Below, one piece after another: positions 42,506 to 51,316 of a stretch of DNA of 64,000 bases. The stretch is from Miniphocaeibacter massiliensis (lineage in GTDB: Bacteria; Bacillota; Clostridia; Tissierellales; Peptoniphilaceae). Below the pieces are notes generated by a model, which did not search any database, was not told where the DNA came from, and was given only the letters and a program-made list of their open reading frames with translations. The DNA lies in NCBI RefSeq assembly GCF_900232905.1, contig NZ_OCTQ01000001.1, positions 682,001-746,000 on the forward strand, in the 5' to 3' direction. The translations under genes and the position numbers were made by a program. The first letter of the stretch is position 1; every line of letters starts with the position of its first letter.

Positions 42506-43531
42506 TTAATTAAGAAGAAATATTGAAAATGTACTTCCCATACCCTCTTTAGATTTTACTTTTATATATCCTCCCTCTTTGGATATAATTTCTCTAGACA
42601 GGTACAATCCTACTCCTATTCCCTCTACATCATGTAGTTTTTCTTCTCTATAAAATCTTTGAAATATTCTACCTTGTGACTGTTCTGGTATTCCTATTCC
42701 GTTATCTGAAATATCTATTTTAGTATACTTTTCCCATTTTTCCACAGAAATTTTTATAAATCCATTTTCTTTTGTATACTTAACAGCGTTCTCTAATATA
42801 TTAAAAATAGCTTCACCTGTCCATTTGCTATCATGAGGAATTATAAAATCTTCTTTGCAATTTATCTCTATATTTAAAGACTTTTCTTTTGCCTTTAAAT
42901 ATACACCTCCAACAGAACGAGCTATAGTTTCGTATAAATTATTTGGTTGTATATTAAGTTTTATAACTCCAGCTTCAAGTCTTGAGGTTTTTACAAGTGC
43001 TTTCATTAAGAAATCTATTTTTTTCACTTGAGCGTTTATTGTTTCAATAGCCTCGTTTTTTTCTTTTATATTAATATTCTCTGCCTTTAAAAAAGATTTA
43101 GCCATTTTTAAATTAGTCACTGGTGTTTTTACTTGATGAGAAATATCTGAAATTAACTCCTGTAATTTTTCTCTATCTTCATTTACACTGTTATTATTTG
43201 CTTTTAACATGTTATAAAGCCTATTTAAACGATATTCCACTCTTGAAAACAAAGTTTCTTCATCTGAATTAAAAGATATATTACTTTCATTATTTGTCAT
43301 TTTATCTATGGTTTCTGAAATTCTATTTACAAATTCAGAGTTTAGCTTATTTAATTTGAACACAAGAATTAAACAGCTCAAAAGTATAGATATACTAAGT
43401 ATTATTGAACTATAAATTAAACATCTTTTTTCAAGTTGATTTACAACATTAATAATATAAAATATATTCAAGGAGATTATTACTATTAAAAACCCTATAA
43501 ATAATTTTTTCAAAGATTTTCCCTTACTCAT
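42506..43531 (-). CDS. Sensor histidine kinase, short-loop (BceS/intramembrane-sensing type)
   Basis: A 341-residue membrane kinase: two helices (~9-30 and ~38-60) with a loop of only ~8 residues, no sensor domain, then DHp with H-box ISDISHQVKTPVTNLK and HATPase motifs N (FNILENAVKY), G1 (DISDNGIGIP) and G2 (GIGVGLYLSREI). Short-loop kinases usually sense through a partner transporter. The frame extends to 43567, but ATG 43531 has AAGGAG 6 nt upstream. Overlaps the response-regulator gene by 8 nt. Confidence 0.9.
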   Translation of the reverse strand: MSKGKSLKKLFIGFLIVIISLNIFYIINVVNQLEKRCLIYSSIILSISILLSCLILVFKLNKLNSEFVNRISETIDKMTNNESNISFNSDEETLFSRVEYRLNRLYNMLKANNNSVNEDREKLQELISDISHQVKTPVTNLKMAKSFLKAENINIKEKNEAIETINAQVKKIDFLMKALVKTSRLEAGVIKLNIQPNNLYETIARSVGGVYLKAKEKSLNIEINCKEDFIIPHDSKWTGEAIFNILENAVKYTKENGFIKISVEKWEKYTKIDISDNGIGIPEQSQGRIFQRFYREEKLHDVEGIGVGLYLSREIISKEGGYIKVKSKEGMGSTFSIFLLN

Positions 43532-44219
43532 TTTTTTCTCCTTCCACAAACATATATCCCATACCATACACCGTTTCTATGAATTTTCTATCCTTTGTTT
43601 CTATCTTTTTTCTTAGCCTACTTATCGCAGCTGTTAGTGTATGTTCCTTAACATAATTTTCTCTACTATCCCATATTAATTCAAACAACTTGTTTCTTGT
43701 TAATAAAATATTTTTATTTTCTACAAATACTTTTAAAATTTGAAATTCAAGTGGAGAAATTTCCACTTCTTTTCCATTTACTTTTAGACTTAGACTATCA
43801 AAGTTTATTTTTAAATAACCATTATCATATATATTGCTGTTATGTTCTTTTGAATTGTTTATTAAGCTAAAAAAAGCTTTTATCTTTAATATTAAAATAT
43901 CGTTAGAAAACGGCTTTGTAATATAATCGACTGCACCAACTTTGTATCCTTTTATAATATCTTCTTCTAAGTCATTTGCCGTTAAAAACATTATTGGTAA
44001 ATTTTTGTTTTTTTCTTGTAATTCTTTTGCCAAATCTAGCCCAAAACCATCTGGTAAATTTATATCTAATACAATTAAATCCAAACTATCTTTTTCAATA
44101 ACATTTTTCGCATCTTTCATATCAAATACAGAAATAACATTATAAGAATTACTTTCCAATAATTTTTTTATCATTTTATTCATTATTTTGTCATCTTCGA
44201 CTAATAGTATTTTTTCCAT
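43524..44219 (-). CDS. OmpR-family response regulator
   Basis: A 231-residue regulator. Receiver: acidic pair VEDD (~7-10), phospho-Asp in LIVLDINLPDG (~53), Thr/Ser and Lys in FLTAND and YITKPFS. Winged-helix output domain in the C-terminal half (ISPLEFQILKVFVENKN, LTAAISRLRKKI, VYGMGYMF). First gene of the RR-HK-ABC cluster and expected to control the ABC transporter genes. Confidence 0.93.
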   Translation of the reverse strand: MEKILLVEDDKIMNKMIKKLLESNSYNVISVFDMKDAKNVIEKDSLDLIVLDINLPDGFGLDLAKELQEKNKNLPIMFLTANDLEEDIIKGYKVGAVDYITKPFSNDILILKIKAFFSLINNSKEHNSNIYDNGYLKINFDSLSLKVNGKEVEISPLEFQILKVFVENKNILLTRNKLFELIWDSRENYVKEHTLTAAISRLRKKIETKDRKFIETVYGMGYMFVEGEKNE

Positions 44220-44263
44220 AATTTATATCCTTTATTGTTTTATACTATAATTATATGACAAAT

Positions 44264-44295
44264 AAAAAAAGATGCTAAATTTAGCATCTTTTTTT
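44264..44295 (-). terminator. Terminator after the acidic CD1247-type gene
   Basis: AAAAAAGATGCTAAA / TTTAGCATCTTTTTT, nearly identical to the terminator at 39198-39227. Confidence 0.85.
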
Positions 44296-44299
44296 CAGA

Positions 44300-44611
44300 C
44301 TATTCTTCAACTACTTCTTCATCTTCGTCGTCATAATCTTCGTCAAACTCATCATAGTATTCACAATCTTCGTAGTCTTCATCATCAAAGTCAAAGATAT
44401 AATCTTCTACTTCAGATAAATCATCATCTACAAATGTTAAATACTCTTCAACATCCTCTAGACCATAGGATAAATCTTCAATTTCTCCAGCCATTTGATC
44501 TAAAGCGTCAATTATTCCCATCATCAATTTACCAACTTTAGTATCCTCTTCGATTTCTAAACCTTCTGCCAATCCTTTTAGATAAGCTATGTTTTCAAAA
44601 ATATTATCCAT
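44300..44611 (-). CDS. Acidic protein with CD1247-type N-terminal domain
   Basis: A 103-residue, very acidic protein. The N-terminal ~50 residues (IFENIAYLKGLAEGLEI...KLMMGIIDALDQMAGEIEDL) resemble a helical domain recurrent in Clostridia (CD1247 type); the rest is a Glu/Asp/Tyr-rich tail ending in a run of Asp/Glu. No membrane segment. It follows efp at 18 nt and ends at a terminator. Function unknown. Confidence 0.7.
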   Translation of the reverse strand: MDNIFENIAYLKGLAEGLEIEEDTKVGKLMMGIIDALDQMAGEIEDLSYGLEDVEEYLTFVDDDLSEVEDYIFDFDDEDYEDCEYYDEFDEDYDDEDEEVVEE

Positions 44612-44629
44612 AATGATCCTCCTTTTATT

Positions 44630-45187
44630 TTAAGCTCTAGATAAATACTCGTCTGTTCTAGTATCTATCTTTATTACATCACCTTCATTAACAAATAAAG
44701 GTACTTGTACTGTTGCACCTGTTTCTACTGTTGCAGGTTTTGTTGCTCCTGTTGCTGTATCACCTTTAACACCTGGCTCTGTTTCTGTTACTGTTAATTC
44801 TACAAAGTTAGGTGGAGCTACCGAGAAAGCATTTCCTTGGTAAAACTTAATAGTTGCATTGTCATTTTCTCTTATATATTTAATTGCATCTGCAACGCTA
44901 CTTGCTTCTAGTGGAACTTGATCGTAAGTATTTGGATCCATAAAATAATATAATGTACCGTCATTGTATAAGTACTGCATTTCTTTTGTTTCTATTCTTG
45001 CTTCTTGATATTTTTCTGATGGATTAAAAGTTATGTCTTTGTTTGCTCCAGACATTACTGACTTTATTTTAGCTCTAACAAAAGCCGCTCCTTTTCCTGG
45101 CTTAACGTGTTGGAAATCAACTATTTGCCAAACATCGCCATCCATTTCAAAAGTAGTGCCTTTTCTAAAATCTCCTGCTGATATCAT
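44630..45187 (-). CDS. efp: Translation elongation factor P
   Basis: A 185-residue EF-P that relieves ribosome stalling at polyproline. Three OB-like domains; the modifiable loop is [10 protein letters not shown] with Lys32 at the tip. C-terminal [20 protein letters not shown] matches the family signature. SD TAGGAGG precedes. No EF-P modification gene is recognised nearby. Confidence 0.96.
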   Translation of the reverse strand: MISAGDFRKGTTFEMDGDVWQIVDFQHVKPGKGAAFVRAKIKSVMSGANKDITFNPSEKYQEARIETKEMQYLYNDGTLYYFMDPNTYDQVPLEASSVADAIKYIRENDNATIKFYQGNAFSVAPPNFVELTVTETEPGVKGDTATGATKPATVETGATVQVPLFVNEGDVIKIDTRTDEYLSRA

Positions 45188-45245
45188 ATATACCTCCTAA
45201 ATAATTTCTTAATTAATTATACCAATAGAAAGTGCTCATAACAAG

Positions 45246-45734
45246 TTATCTTGCACATTCAGAGTCTTTACCCGTTAAAATCTTAAGTCCATGGTCTAAT
45301 TCTGTAATAATATATTCTAAACTTTCTGTCACAGCTTTTGGACTTCCTGGTAAATTTATTATTAGAGTATTATTTCTAATAACTGATGCCGCCCTTGAAA
45401 GCATCGCTCTTTTTGTTATATTTAAACTGTATGCTCTCATAGCTTCAGCTATTCCAGGCACTAATTTAGTAGCCACATTTATAGTAGCTTCTGGTGTAAC
45501 ATCTCTTTTACTAAAACCAGTTCCACCTGTTGTTAAAATTAAATCGACTTTTTTCTCATCTGAAAGTTTTATAAGTTCTTTTTCTATTATATCTTGTTCA
45601 TCTGGTATTATATTATACTCTAAGATACTGTAATTATTCTTAATTAATATTTCTTCTATAACTTTACCACTTAAATCTTTTCTTTCTTCCTTACTACCTT
45701 TGTCTGATATAGTAAGAATTCCAACATTAAACAT
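45246..45734 (-). CDS. mog: MogA/MoaB-family molybdopterin biosynthesis protein
   Basis: A 162-residue MoCF-biosynthesis-fold protein: GILTISDKGSKEERKDLSG, LILTTGGTGFSKRDVTPEAT (the GGTG motif) and NLPGSPKAVTESLEYI. It would adenylylate molybdopterin. It begins a three-gene set with GNAT and GrpB-like genes; no other moa/moe gene or molybdoenzyme is in the window, so its role here is unclear. Confidence 0.88.
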   Translation of the reverse strand: MFNVGILTISDKGSKEERKDLSGKVIEEILIKNNYSILEYNIIPDEQDIIEKELIKLSDEKKVDLILTTGGTGFSKRDVTPEATINVATKLVPGIAEAMRAYSLNITKRAMLSRAASVIRNNTLIINLPGSPKAVTESLEYIITELDHGLKILTGKDSECAR

Positions 45735-45743
45735 AATTTCTCC

Positions 45744-46193
45744 TTAAATTTTTATATTACTTTTACTAGTTTTACTCCATTTCATATGATACTCTTTTTC
45801 TTTTAAATTTTCATCTTCTTGTTCTTTTTCTACTATAACACCATTATTTTTGTAAAATGAAACTGCACCTGTGTTTTTTTCATAAACATCTAATTCTAAA
45901 TTAGTATATTTATTTTTACAGTAATCTAATAATTTTTTACCTATACCTTTTGACCTATAACTCTTATATACAAATAAACCAGCTATATATTCTGAATCTA
46001 CTATTCCTATAAATCCTACTATTTTATTATTTTCAATATAGGTATAAATATCTGCTCTTGGAAGCATTTCTTTTACCATTTCATAATTGGACTTCCAATA
46101 ATTTTTATCTATAAATGAATGTGCATCAATATTAGAATTTAACCAAATATCCATAATTTCATTTATAGAATCACTTATTCCTTCTTTTATCAT
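45744..46193 (-). CDS. GNAT-family N-acetyltransferase
   Basis: A 149-residue GNAT acetyltransferase. Acetyl-CoA-binding motif A is LFVYKSYRSKGIGKKLLDYC (R-x-x-G-x-G/A, ~78-97); motif B is NTGAVSFYKNNGV. Substrate unknown; similar to RimI/PhnO-type small enzymes. Starts 8 nt after the GrpB gene, so the two are likely co-transcribed. Confidence 0.85.
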   Translation of the reverse strand: MIKEGISDSINEIMDIWLNSNIDAHSFIDKNYWKSNYEMVKEMLPRADIYTYIENNKIVGFIGIVDSEYIAGLFVYKSYRSKGIGKKLLDYCKNKYTNLELDVYEKNTGAVSFYKNNGVIVEKEQEDENLKEKEYHMKWSKTSKSNIKI

Positions 46194-46201
46194 ACTTTAC
46201 C

Positions 46202-46777
46202 CTAACTATATATCAAACCTATTTCTTTTTTAGCTTTAACTGTATTTACAAAAATAAAATCCGTCTTCATTTCTGTATACATATCTCTATTGTATTCATA
46301 TTCTTTCCATAGATTTAATTTCAATTTTTCATATTCTTTTGCTATATTTTCATATTTATTTAAGTAATCTCTAAAATAAAGTTCATCATTATCACCAAGT
46401 AATCTTAAATGAATATGAAAAACTTTATCTGCAAATCCATTAATTGTATACCCTTTGTTTAAAGAAATTCTATTTTTATCTTCTGACATACAAATGTAGT
46501 TATTTAATTGTAATTTTTCTTTTATTATATTTAATTCAGTAATATTTCTAACTTCTATTAATATATCAATAATAGGTTTTGCAAAAATATTTTTTATAGC
46601 TGTACTTCCTATATGAGATATCCTGTTTATATTATCTTTATCTAAAATTTTTGTTATTTCTTTTTCTTCTTCTAAATACCAGTCAAACCAATAATCTTTG
46701 TGTGAAGTTAATTTAATTGGAAACAACTCCCATAACTGCTCATTAGTCATATCTTCTAGTCTTTTATTTTCAGACAT
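46202..46777 (-). CDS. GrpB family nucleotidyltransferase-like protein
   Basis: A 191-residue protein of the GrpB/UPF0157 family, nucleotidyltransferase fold: RISHIGSTAIKNIFAKPIIDIL (in part; the IGSTA and KPIIDI motif ~54-70) and VFHIHLRLLGD. N-terminal ~25 residues resemble a domain fused upstream in some homologs. Function of the family is unsettled. Confidence 0.85.
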   Translation of the reverse strand: MSENKRLEDMTNEQLWELFPIKLTSHKDYWFDWYLEEEKEITKILDKDNINRISHIGSTAIKNIFAKPIIDILIEVRNITELNIIKEKLQLNNYICMSEDKNRISLNKGYTINGFADKVFHIHLRLLGDNDELYFRDYLNKYENIAKEYEKLKLNLWKEYEYNRDMYTEMKTDFIFVNTVKAKKEIGLIYS

Positions 46778-46809
46778 AATTTCACCTTAGTTCCAATGAA
46801 AATTTTATT

Positions 46810-47157
46810 TTATGGAAAAGCATTGACTAAATGCTCTATTACTCCTGTTTGTTCTATAATTTCTACAACATCAAACCTTGGTTGCATATTGTAAAGTTCT
46901 TTTTCTTCTATAAAGCTTTCTGCTGCTGAAATAATTTTTCTTTGTTTCTTTGTAGTTACAAAATCTCTAGGATAACCAAATTTAATATTTTTTCTATACT
47001 TAACTTCTACAAATACTAAATAAGTTCCATCTCTAAAAATCAAGTCTATTTCTCCAGAATAAACTTTATAATTTTTTTCTATAAAATCATATCCTTTTTT
47101 TATTAAATATTCTAAGGCTATATCTTCACCTTTTTGCCCAATAATATTAGAATTCAT
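46810..47157 (-). CDS. YraN family (UPF0102) protein
   Basis: A 115-residue endonuclease-fold protein: GQKGEDIALEYLIKKGYDFIEKN (in part), EIDLIFRDGTYLVFVEVKYRKN (the E-x-D...E-V-K catalytic-like signature of restriction-endonuclease-like folds). The family accompanies rnhB in most bacteria; exact function unknown. Overlaps rnhB by 4 nt. Confidence 0.93.
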   Translation of the reverse strand: MNSNIIGQKGEDIALEYLIKKGYDFIEKNYKVYSGEIDLIFRDGTYLVFVEVKYRKNIKFGYPRDFVTTKKQRKIISAAESFIEEKELYNMQPRFDVVEIIEQTGVIEHLVNAFP

Positions 47158-47771
47158 CTTTTATTTCCTAAAATCTTTTTAAGAAAAGACATCCTATGAA
47201 TTGGTGTAGGGCCTAGCTCCAATAAAGCTTCTCTATGCTTTTTAGTTCCATAACCTTTGTTATTTATAAGATCATAACCAGGGTATTGTTCTTCTAATTC
47301 CTTAAACATACTATCTCTACATACCTTAGCAACAATAGAAGCACAGGCTATTGGATAGCATTTGTCATCACCTTTAATTATAGAAACTTGTTTTATTTCT
47401 GAATCTATTTTTTCTGCATCTATAAAAATCATATCAGGTTTGACTAAATTTCCTTCTTTGTCTTTCATATTTTCAACAGCAATTTTCATAGCTAATAAAG
47501 TAGCCTGTTTTATATTTATTTTGTCTATAGCTTTCTCATTTACTACTCCTATGCCTATGGCTATAGCTTTTTCTTTTATCTCTGCAGCAAATAAATTTCT
47601 TTTCTTTTCAGATAATTTTTTAGAATCTCTTATTCCTTCTATAAACTCATTGTTTGGCATAATAACAGAACAAGCAACAACAGGTCCTGCTAAAGGTCCT
47701 CTTCCTACTTCGTCAACTCCTGCTAAAACCATGTTTTTTCCGTAATACTCACTTAAATCATACTCGAACAT
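47154..47771 (-). CDS. rnhB: Ribonuclease HII
   Basis: A 205-residue RNase HII removing ribonucleotides from DNA. Catalytic acids: Asp19-Glu20 in GVDEVGRGPLAGPVV, Asp in MIFIDAEKID, and Asp in ASIVAKVCRDSMF. C-terminal GYGTKKHREAL and GPTPIHRMSF are typical. Overlaps rbgA and yraN on either side. Confidence 0.96.
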   Translation of the reverse strand: MFEYDLSEYYGKNMVLAGVDEVGRGPLAGPVVACSVIMPNNEFIEGIRDSKKLSEKKRNLFAAEIKEKAIAIGIGVVNEKAIDKINIKQATLLAMKIAVENMKDKEGNLVKPDMIFIDAEKIDSEIKQVSIIKGDDKCYPIACASIVAKVCRDSMFKELEEQYPGYDLINNKGYGTKKHREALLELGPTPIHRMSFLKKILGNKR

Positions 47772-48630
47772 TTATATCTTCAACCTTTTCTAAAGTAATT
47801 TGTCCTAAAACACCTTTTCTAAATTCATCTAAAATAATATTTGCTGTTTTTGTATAATCTATTTCTCTTCCCTTTAATATCGCTCCTCTTTTTAAAGCTA
47901 TATCGTCCATAATATCTATAGTAGGCCTTTCTGATGTTTCTATACCATATCTATTTGATAGTATATTTTCATCTATTTTTTGAAGTGTTTCTATTAAAGA
48001 AAAAGCTAAGTTTTCAACATCCATTATTTCATCTTTTATAGCTCCTGTATAAGCTAAATTAAGTCCTGTTAGCTTATCTTCAAACTTAGGCCAAAGTACT
48101 CCTGGAGTATCCAAAAGTTCAATATTACCCTTAGTTTTTATCCATTGGTTATTTTTTGTGACTCCTGGTCTATTTCCAACTTTTGCTGATTTTTTATTTG
48201 CAAGTCTATTAATTAGAGTAGATTTTCCTACATTAGGTATACCTACAATCATAAGTCTAATTCTATTAGATTTAATGTTTTTTTCTTTGTTTTTTTCAAA
48301 CTTATCTTTCAACTGCTTTTTACAAGCTTTTTCAATATTCTCTACGCCTTGACCTGTCATAGAATTAATCATGACAGTCTCATGTCCTTTAGATTTAAAA
48401 TATTCCACCCACTTTGAGTTTTCTTCTTGATTAGATAAATCTTTTTTATTTAATAAAATAATCCTTGGCTTATTTTCTAAAATTTCATCTATTAAAGGAT
48501 TCCTACTAGCAATAGGAATTCTTGAGTCTATTAACTCTGCAACTATATCTACTAATTTTAAAGAGGACTTCAAAGAATCTATAGTTTTTTTCATATGACC
48601 TGGATACCAGTTTATATTCATATTGTTCAT
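47758..48630 (-). CDS. rbgA: Ribosome biogenesis GTPase RbgA (YlqF)
   Basis: A 290-residue circularly permuted GTPase for late 50S assembly. Order G4-G5-G1-G3: NKKD (~60), then G1 GIPNVGKST (~130-138), G3 DTPG (~176). N-terminal NWYPGHMKKTIDSLKSSL carries the catalytic-type GHM. C-terminal ANTAR-like extension binds 50S. In Firmicutes it normally follows rplS directly; here ~3.2 kb of accessory genes separate them. Confidence 0.95.
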   Translation of the reverse strand: MNNMNINWYPGHMKKTIDSLKSSLKLVDIVAELIDSRIPIASRNPLIDEILENKPRIILLNKKDLSNQEENSKWVEYFKSKGHETVMINSMTGQGVENIEKACKKQLKDKFEKNKEKNIKSNRIRLMIVGIPNVGKSTLINRLANKKSAKVGNRPGVTKNNQWIKTKGNIELLDTPGVLWPKFEDKLTGLNLAYTGAIKDEIMDVENLAFSLIETLQKIDENILSNRYGIETSERPTIDIMDDIALKRGAILKGREIDYTKTANIILDEFRKGVLGQITLEKVEDINVRV

Positions 48631-48708
48631 AATTTTCCTCCTAGTTTAATTTCCTCTATCACTTATTATATACTATTATTAAATTATTCATTAATTTAAT
48701 AATAAAAA

Positions 48709-48744
48709 AACCAAAATCCCAATAAAATATTAGTAATTTTGGTT
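48709..48744 (-). terminator. Terminator after the Ltp-type lipoprotein gene
   Basis: AACCAAAAT (48709-48717) pairs with ATTTTGGTT (48736-48744); U-rich tract follows on the minus strand. Confidence 0.75.
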
Positions 48745-48763
48745 AATAATTTTATTAATATTT

Positions 48764-49552
48764 TTAAAAATCTAATTTTACTACAGCATAAATTATTTCT
48801 GCTCCTGTAAATCCCTCAGTTTGTAATATACCCATTATATCACTTTTAGTTTCCTTGCCATACTCTTGCCATTCTTTAGCTTTTATAACTGCCTGTTCTT
48901 TCCAATTTACATTAAGTTTATCAACTGCTACAGTTGCATGTTCTTTAGAATACCCCTCAAATTCCAGTTGCTTTATTAAACTAATTCTTGAAAAGGCTGA
49001 ACTTTTAATATAATTCCTAGCTTTTTCTAATGCAAATTCTTCATCTGAAAAATTTAATTCGTTTAATGCATAATTAGCCTCTTCTTTTGTAAATCCTCTA
49101 AATTCAATCATATCTACTAATTCACTCTTTGAATATTCACCATCTTCCAAGTATTTTTCTGCTATTTTTATAGCTTGTTCTTTCCATATACTATCTCCTA
49201 GCTCTTTAATTGCATATTCTATATCCTTTTTTCTAAACTTATCTTTTTCTAACTTACTTGTTAAAGATTCTTTTGAATATATTTCATCATTAAGATACCT
49301 CTTTGCTTTTTCCAAAGCTTGTTCTTCCCATATATTTTCATCCATTTTTCCCATAGCATAGTCAATATCTTTTTTTCTGAAATCTTCTGATTCTAAAATC
49401 TCTTCAATTTCCTCTTTAGAATATATATCTGTTTTCAAAGATTTAGTAATCCTATCTGAAATTTCTTCTTTAATTTCATTTTTTTTAGTATTGCATCCTG
49501 TAATAATAAAACTTACAATTAAAATTGTACAAATCAATAATTTATTTTTCAT
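48764..49552 (-). CDS. Ltp-family surface lipoprotein with five repeats
   Basis: A 262-residue lipoprotein. Signal peptide with lipobox ITGC (Cys20). Then five helical repeats of ~45-47 residues, each with a SKxxLxxxLExxxFxKKDIxYAxxxL-like core (starting about residues 50, 97, 144, 190 and 237), the last truncated. This is the host-cell-surface Ltp repeat (PF07553) known from streptococcal phage TP-J34, where the lipoprotein blocks phage DNA injection. Also found in non-phage Gram-positive genes. Divergent from the DUF1361 gene; own terminator. Confidence 0.85.
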   Translation of the reverse strand: MKNKLLICTILIVSFIITGCNTKKNEIKEEISDRITKSLKTDIYSKEEIEEILESEDFRKKDIDYAMGKMDENIWEEQALEKAKRYLNDEIYSKESLTSKLEKDKFRKKDIEYAIKELGDSIWKEQAIKIAEKYLEDGEYSKSELVDMIEFRGFTKEEANYALNELNFSDEEFALEKARNYIKSSAFSRISLIKQLEFEGYSKEHATVAVDKLNVNWKEQAVIKAKEWQEYGKETKSDIMGILQTEGFTGAEIIYAVVKLDF

Positions 49553-49577
49553 ATACTTACCTCCACCATATTTACAT

Positions 49578-49591
49578 TACTTATGTAAGTA
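49578..49591. promoter_or_regulatory. Small palindrome upstream of the Ltp gene
   Basis: TACTTATGTAAGTA: arms TACTTA/TAAGTA around TG, ~25 bp before the lipoprotein start codon in the divergent region. Possible operator; weak evidence. Confidence 0.3.
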
Positions 49592-49747
49592 TATAGTAAT
49601 TTTTATAAAATATAAATCTTTTGTATACTTATATCTATATTATAGTTTATGTATTAAATTCAATATTATAAATGCATTATGATATAATTATCAGAATAAG
49701 ATTATTTTCCTAATTAAACAACTAATTTATACTGGAGTATTTTACAT

Positions 49748-50467
49748 ATGAATAATAACACTATACTAAACAAATTTTATAATAATATGTATTTTAAACA
49801 TTTTATCTTTATTTTACTATTTGTCTTTTTAAATTTAAAATTGTTTCAATATGGAGATTTGTCATTTTTAAATCCAATGCTAGTGTGGAATATATTTTTA
49901 GCTTTTTTACCTGTGCTTTTTTCAGAAAAATTATTATATGTTGCTAATAAAAAAATCTTACTATTTCTGCTATTCTTTTTATGGCTAATATTTTGGCCTA
50001 ACACTTTCTATGTAATAACAGATATTATTCATTTATCTACTTTAGAATTTTATAAAACAGTAGCTGGATCAAATTATGGTGAATATTTAAAGATATACTC
50101 TACCAATATTACAAACTGGATAAATTTATTGACAATAGCAATTGGTGTAGCTTACTCTATTTTTTGTGGATTTATTTCTGAACGATATGTAGAAAAAACT
50201 ATTTTCCAAATATTTAACTTTAAAAGTAAAAATATTTCAAAGATAAGCTTTAGATTTATATTGTCTTTAGCTTCTGGTTTTGCAATATATATTGGCAGAT
50301 TTTTAAGACTTAACTCTTGGGATATATTTAATATTCCAAAATATATCAACAAATTTAATTTAGTAGGACATAATATAAGCTTTGTAATTTATTTTATTCT
50401 TTCTTTTGCTTTGGTTATATTTATATTGTTGAACTCAAATTATTTATTTAATAGAGGTGAAGTTTAA
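49748..50467 (+). CDS. DUF1361 integral membrane protein
   Basis: A 239-residue polytopic protein with about six to seven helices (around 17-35, 42-58, 70-90, 125-145, 170-190 and 210-235). The conserved FLWLIFWPNTFYVITDIIHLST region (in part) marks DUF1361. No enzymatic motif. GGAG lies 10 nt before the ATG. Start of a plus-strand set of accessory genes inserted between rbgA and rplS. Confidence 0.8.
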   Translation: MNNNTILNKFYNNMYFKHFIFILLFVFLNLKLFQYGDLSFLNPMLVWNIFLAFLPVLFSEKLLYVANKKILLFLLFFLWLIFWPNTFYVITDIIHLSTLEFYKTVAGSNYGEYLKIYSTNITNWINLLTIAIGVAYSIFCGFISERYVEKTIFQIFNFKSKNISKISFRFILSLASGFAIYIGRFLRLNSWDIFNIPKYINKFNLVGHNISFVIYFILSFALVIFILLNSNYLFNRGEV

Positions 50468-50780
50468 GTATTGTCATCACTATTGAAATTAGCTTAATAT
50501 AAATTTTTCTTTTCATACACTATCTCTTTATTTTAAAATTGATATAAACCCTTTAAAAATCATTTTATTACATATATTTTGTTTTAATTATATATTAATA
50601 AAATTATATTTGTTGCATTTTTGCAACATATTGTGTATCTCTTGATGATTTCTCCATATTTTGTAACATATTGTATCTTAAATTTGTATTAATTGTATAA
50701 GGTATTAATTTACCTAATATTATGAAAGGAGCCAAGTAAAGTAAACTAAATTAATAAAAAATAAAGTCGGAGGAATTAAT
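50468..50780. other. 313-bp leader region with short repeats upstream of the matrixin gene
   Basis: No gene. Contains a perfect hairpin GTTGCATTTTTGCAAC (50612-50627) and AACATATTGT twice, 40 bp apart (50625-50634 and 50665-50674), each followed by a TATCT. Likely regulatory sequence for the matrixin-lipoprotein genes. A good consensus promoter was not found by eye. Confidence 0.5.
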
Positions 50781-51296
50781 ATGAAGAAAAAGTGTTTTTT
50801 ATCAATAATTTTATTGAGTATCTTTGTTATATCTTACACAGTAAAAGCTTACTATATACAAAATAGTGGTAGCTACACATCTAGAATAAGAGTCAATGCT
50901 AAAATTGCAAGTAATAGCAAATATGAAACCCCATATAGAAATGCTCAAGCTTCATGGAATAGTGCGTATTCAAAAATAAACTGGGGAAATGATAATTCTT
51001 CAGTTAGCAATGTTGTTGTTAGTAATTATCCAGATAGTTGGTTTGGCAGATATTCCCCTGGTCCAATTATTACTTCTAATAAGAGGGTATCTATTTTTAA
51101 TATATATATTAATGACCGTACAATTCCTGCTAGTTACGCTTTTAGGCAAAGTGTTATCGCTCATGAAATGGGGCACGCCTTAAATCTAGGTCATACTAAT
51201 AATGCCTATACTTTAATGTCACATAGTAGAAATAGATATATTGTTTACAAACCTACCTCAGATGAAATAAATGGGGTAGAAAAAGTATATCCCTAA
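50781..51296 (+). CDS. Secreted matrixin-type metalloprotease
   Basis: A 171-residue exported protease: signal peptide (~1-22, FLSIILLSIFVISYTVKAYY), mature domain of ~150 residues with zinc motif HEMGHALNLGH (HExxHxxGxxH, ~132-142) and the Met-turn LMSHS (~150), defining a metzincin/matrixin. No pro-domain of obvious length. SD GGAGG. Followed after 20 nt by a lipoprotein gene, so the two are an operon. Could act on host matrix or competitor proteins (inference). Confidence 0.88.
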   Translation: MKKKCFLSIILLSIFVISYTVKAYYIQNSGSYTSRIRVNAKIASNSKYETPYRNAQASWNSAYSKINWGNDNSSVSNVVVSNYPDSWFGRYSPGPIITSNKRVSIFNIYINDRTIPASYAFRQSVIAHEMGHALNLGHTNNAYTLMSHSRNRYIVYKPTSDEINGVEKVYP

Positions 51297-51316
51297 TATG
51301 AATAAGGAGGAATAAA

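Noticed and set aside
39198-44295. Identical GATGCTAA hairpins at 39.2 and 44.27 kb as inverted or direct repeats bounding a transposon
   Set aside because: Both are terminators at gene ends; no target duplication or integrase, although they do bracket the sensor/ABC cluster.
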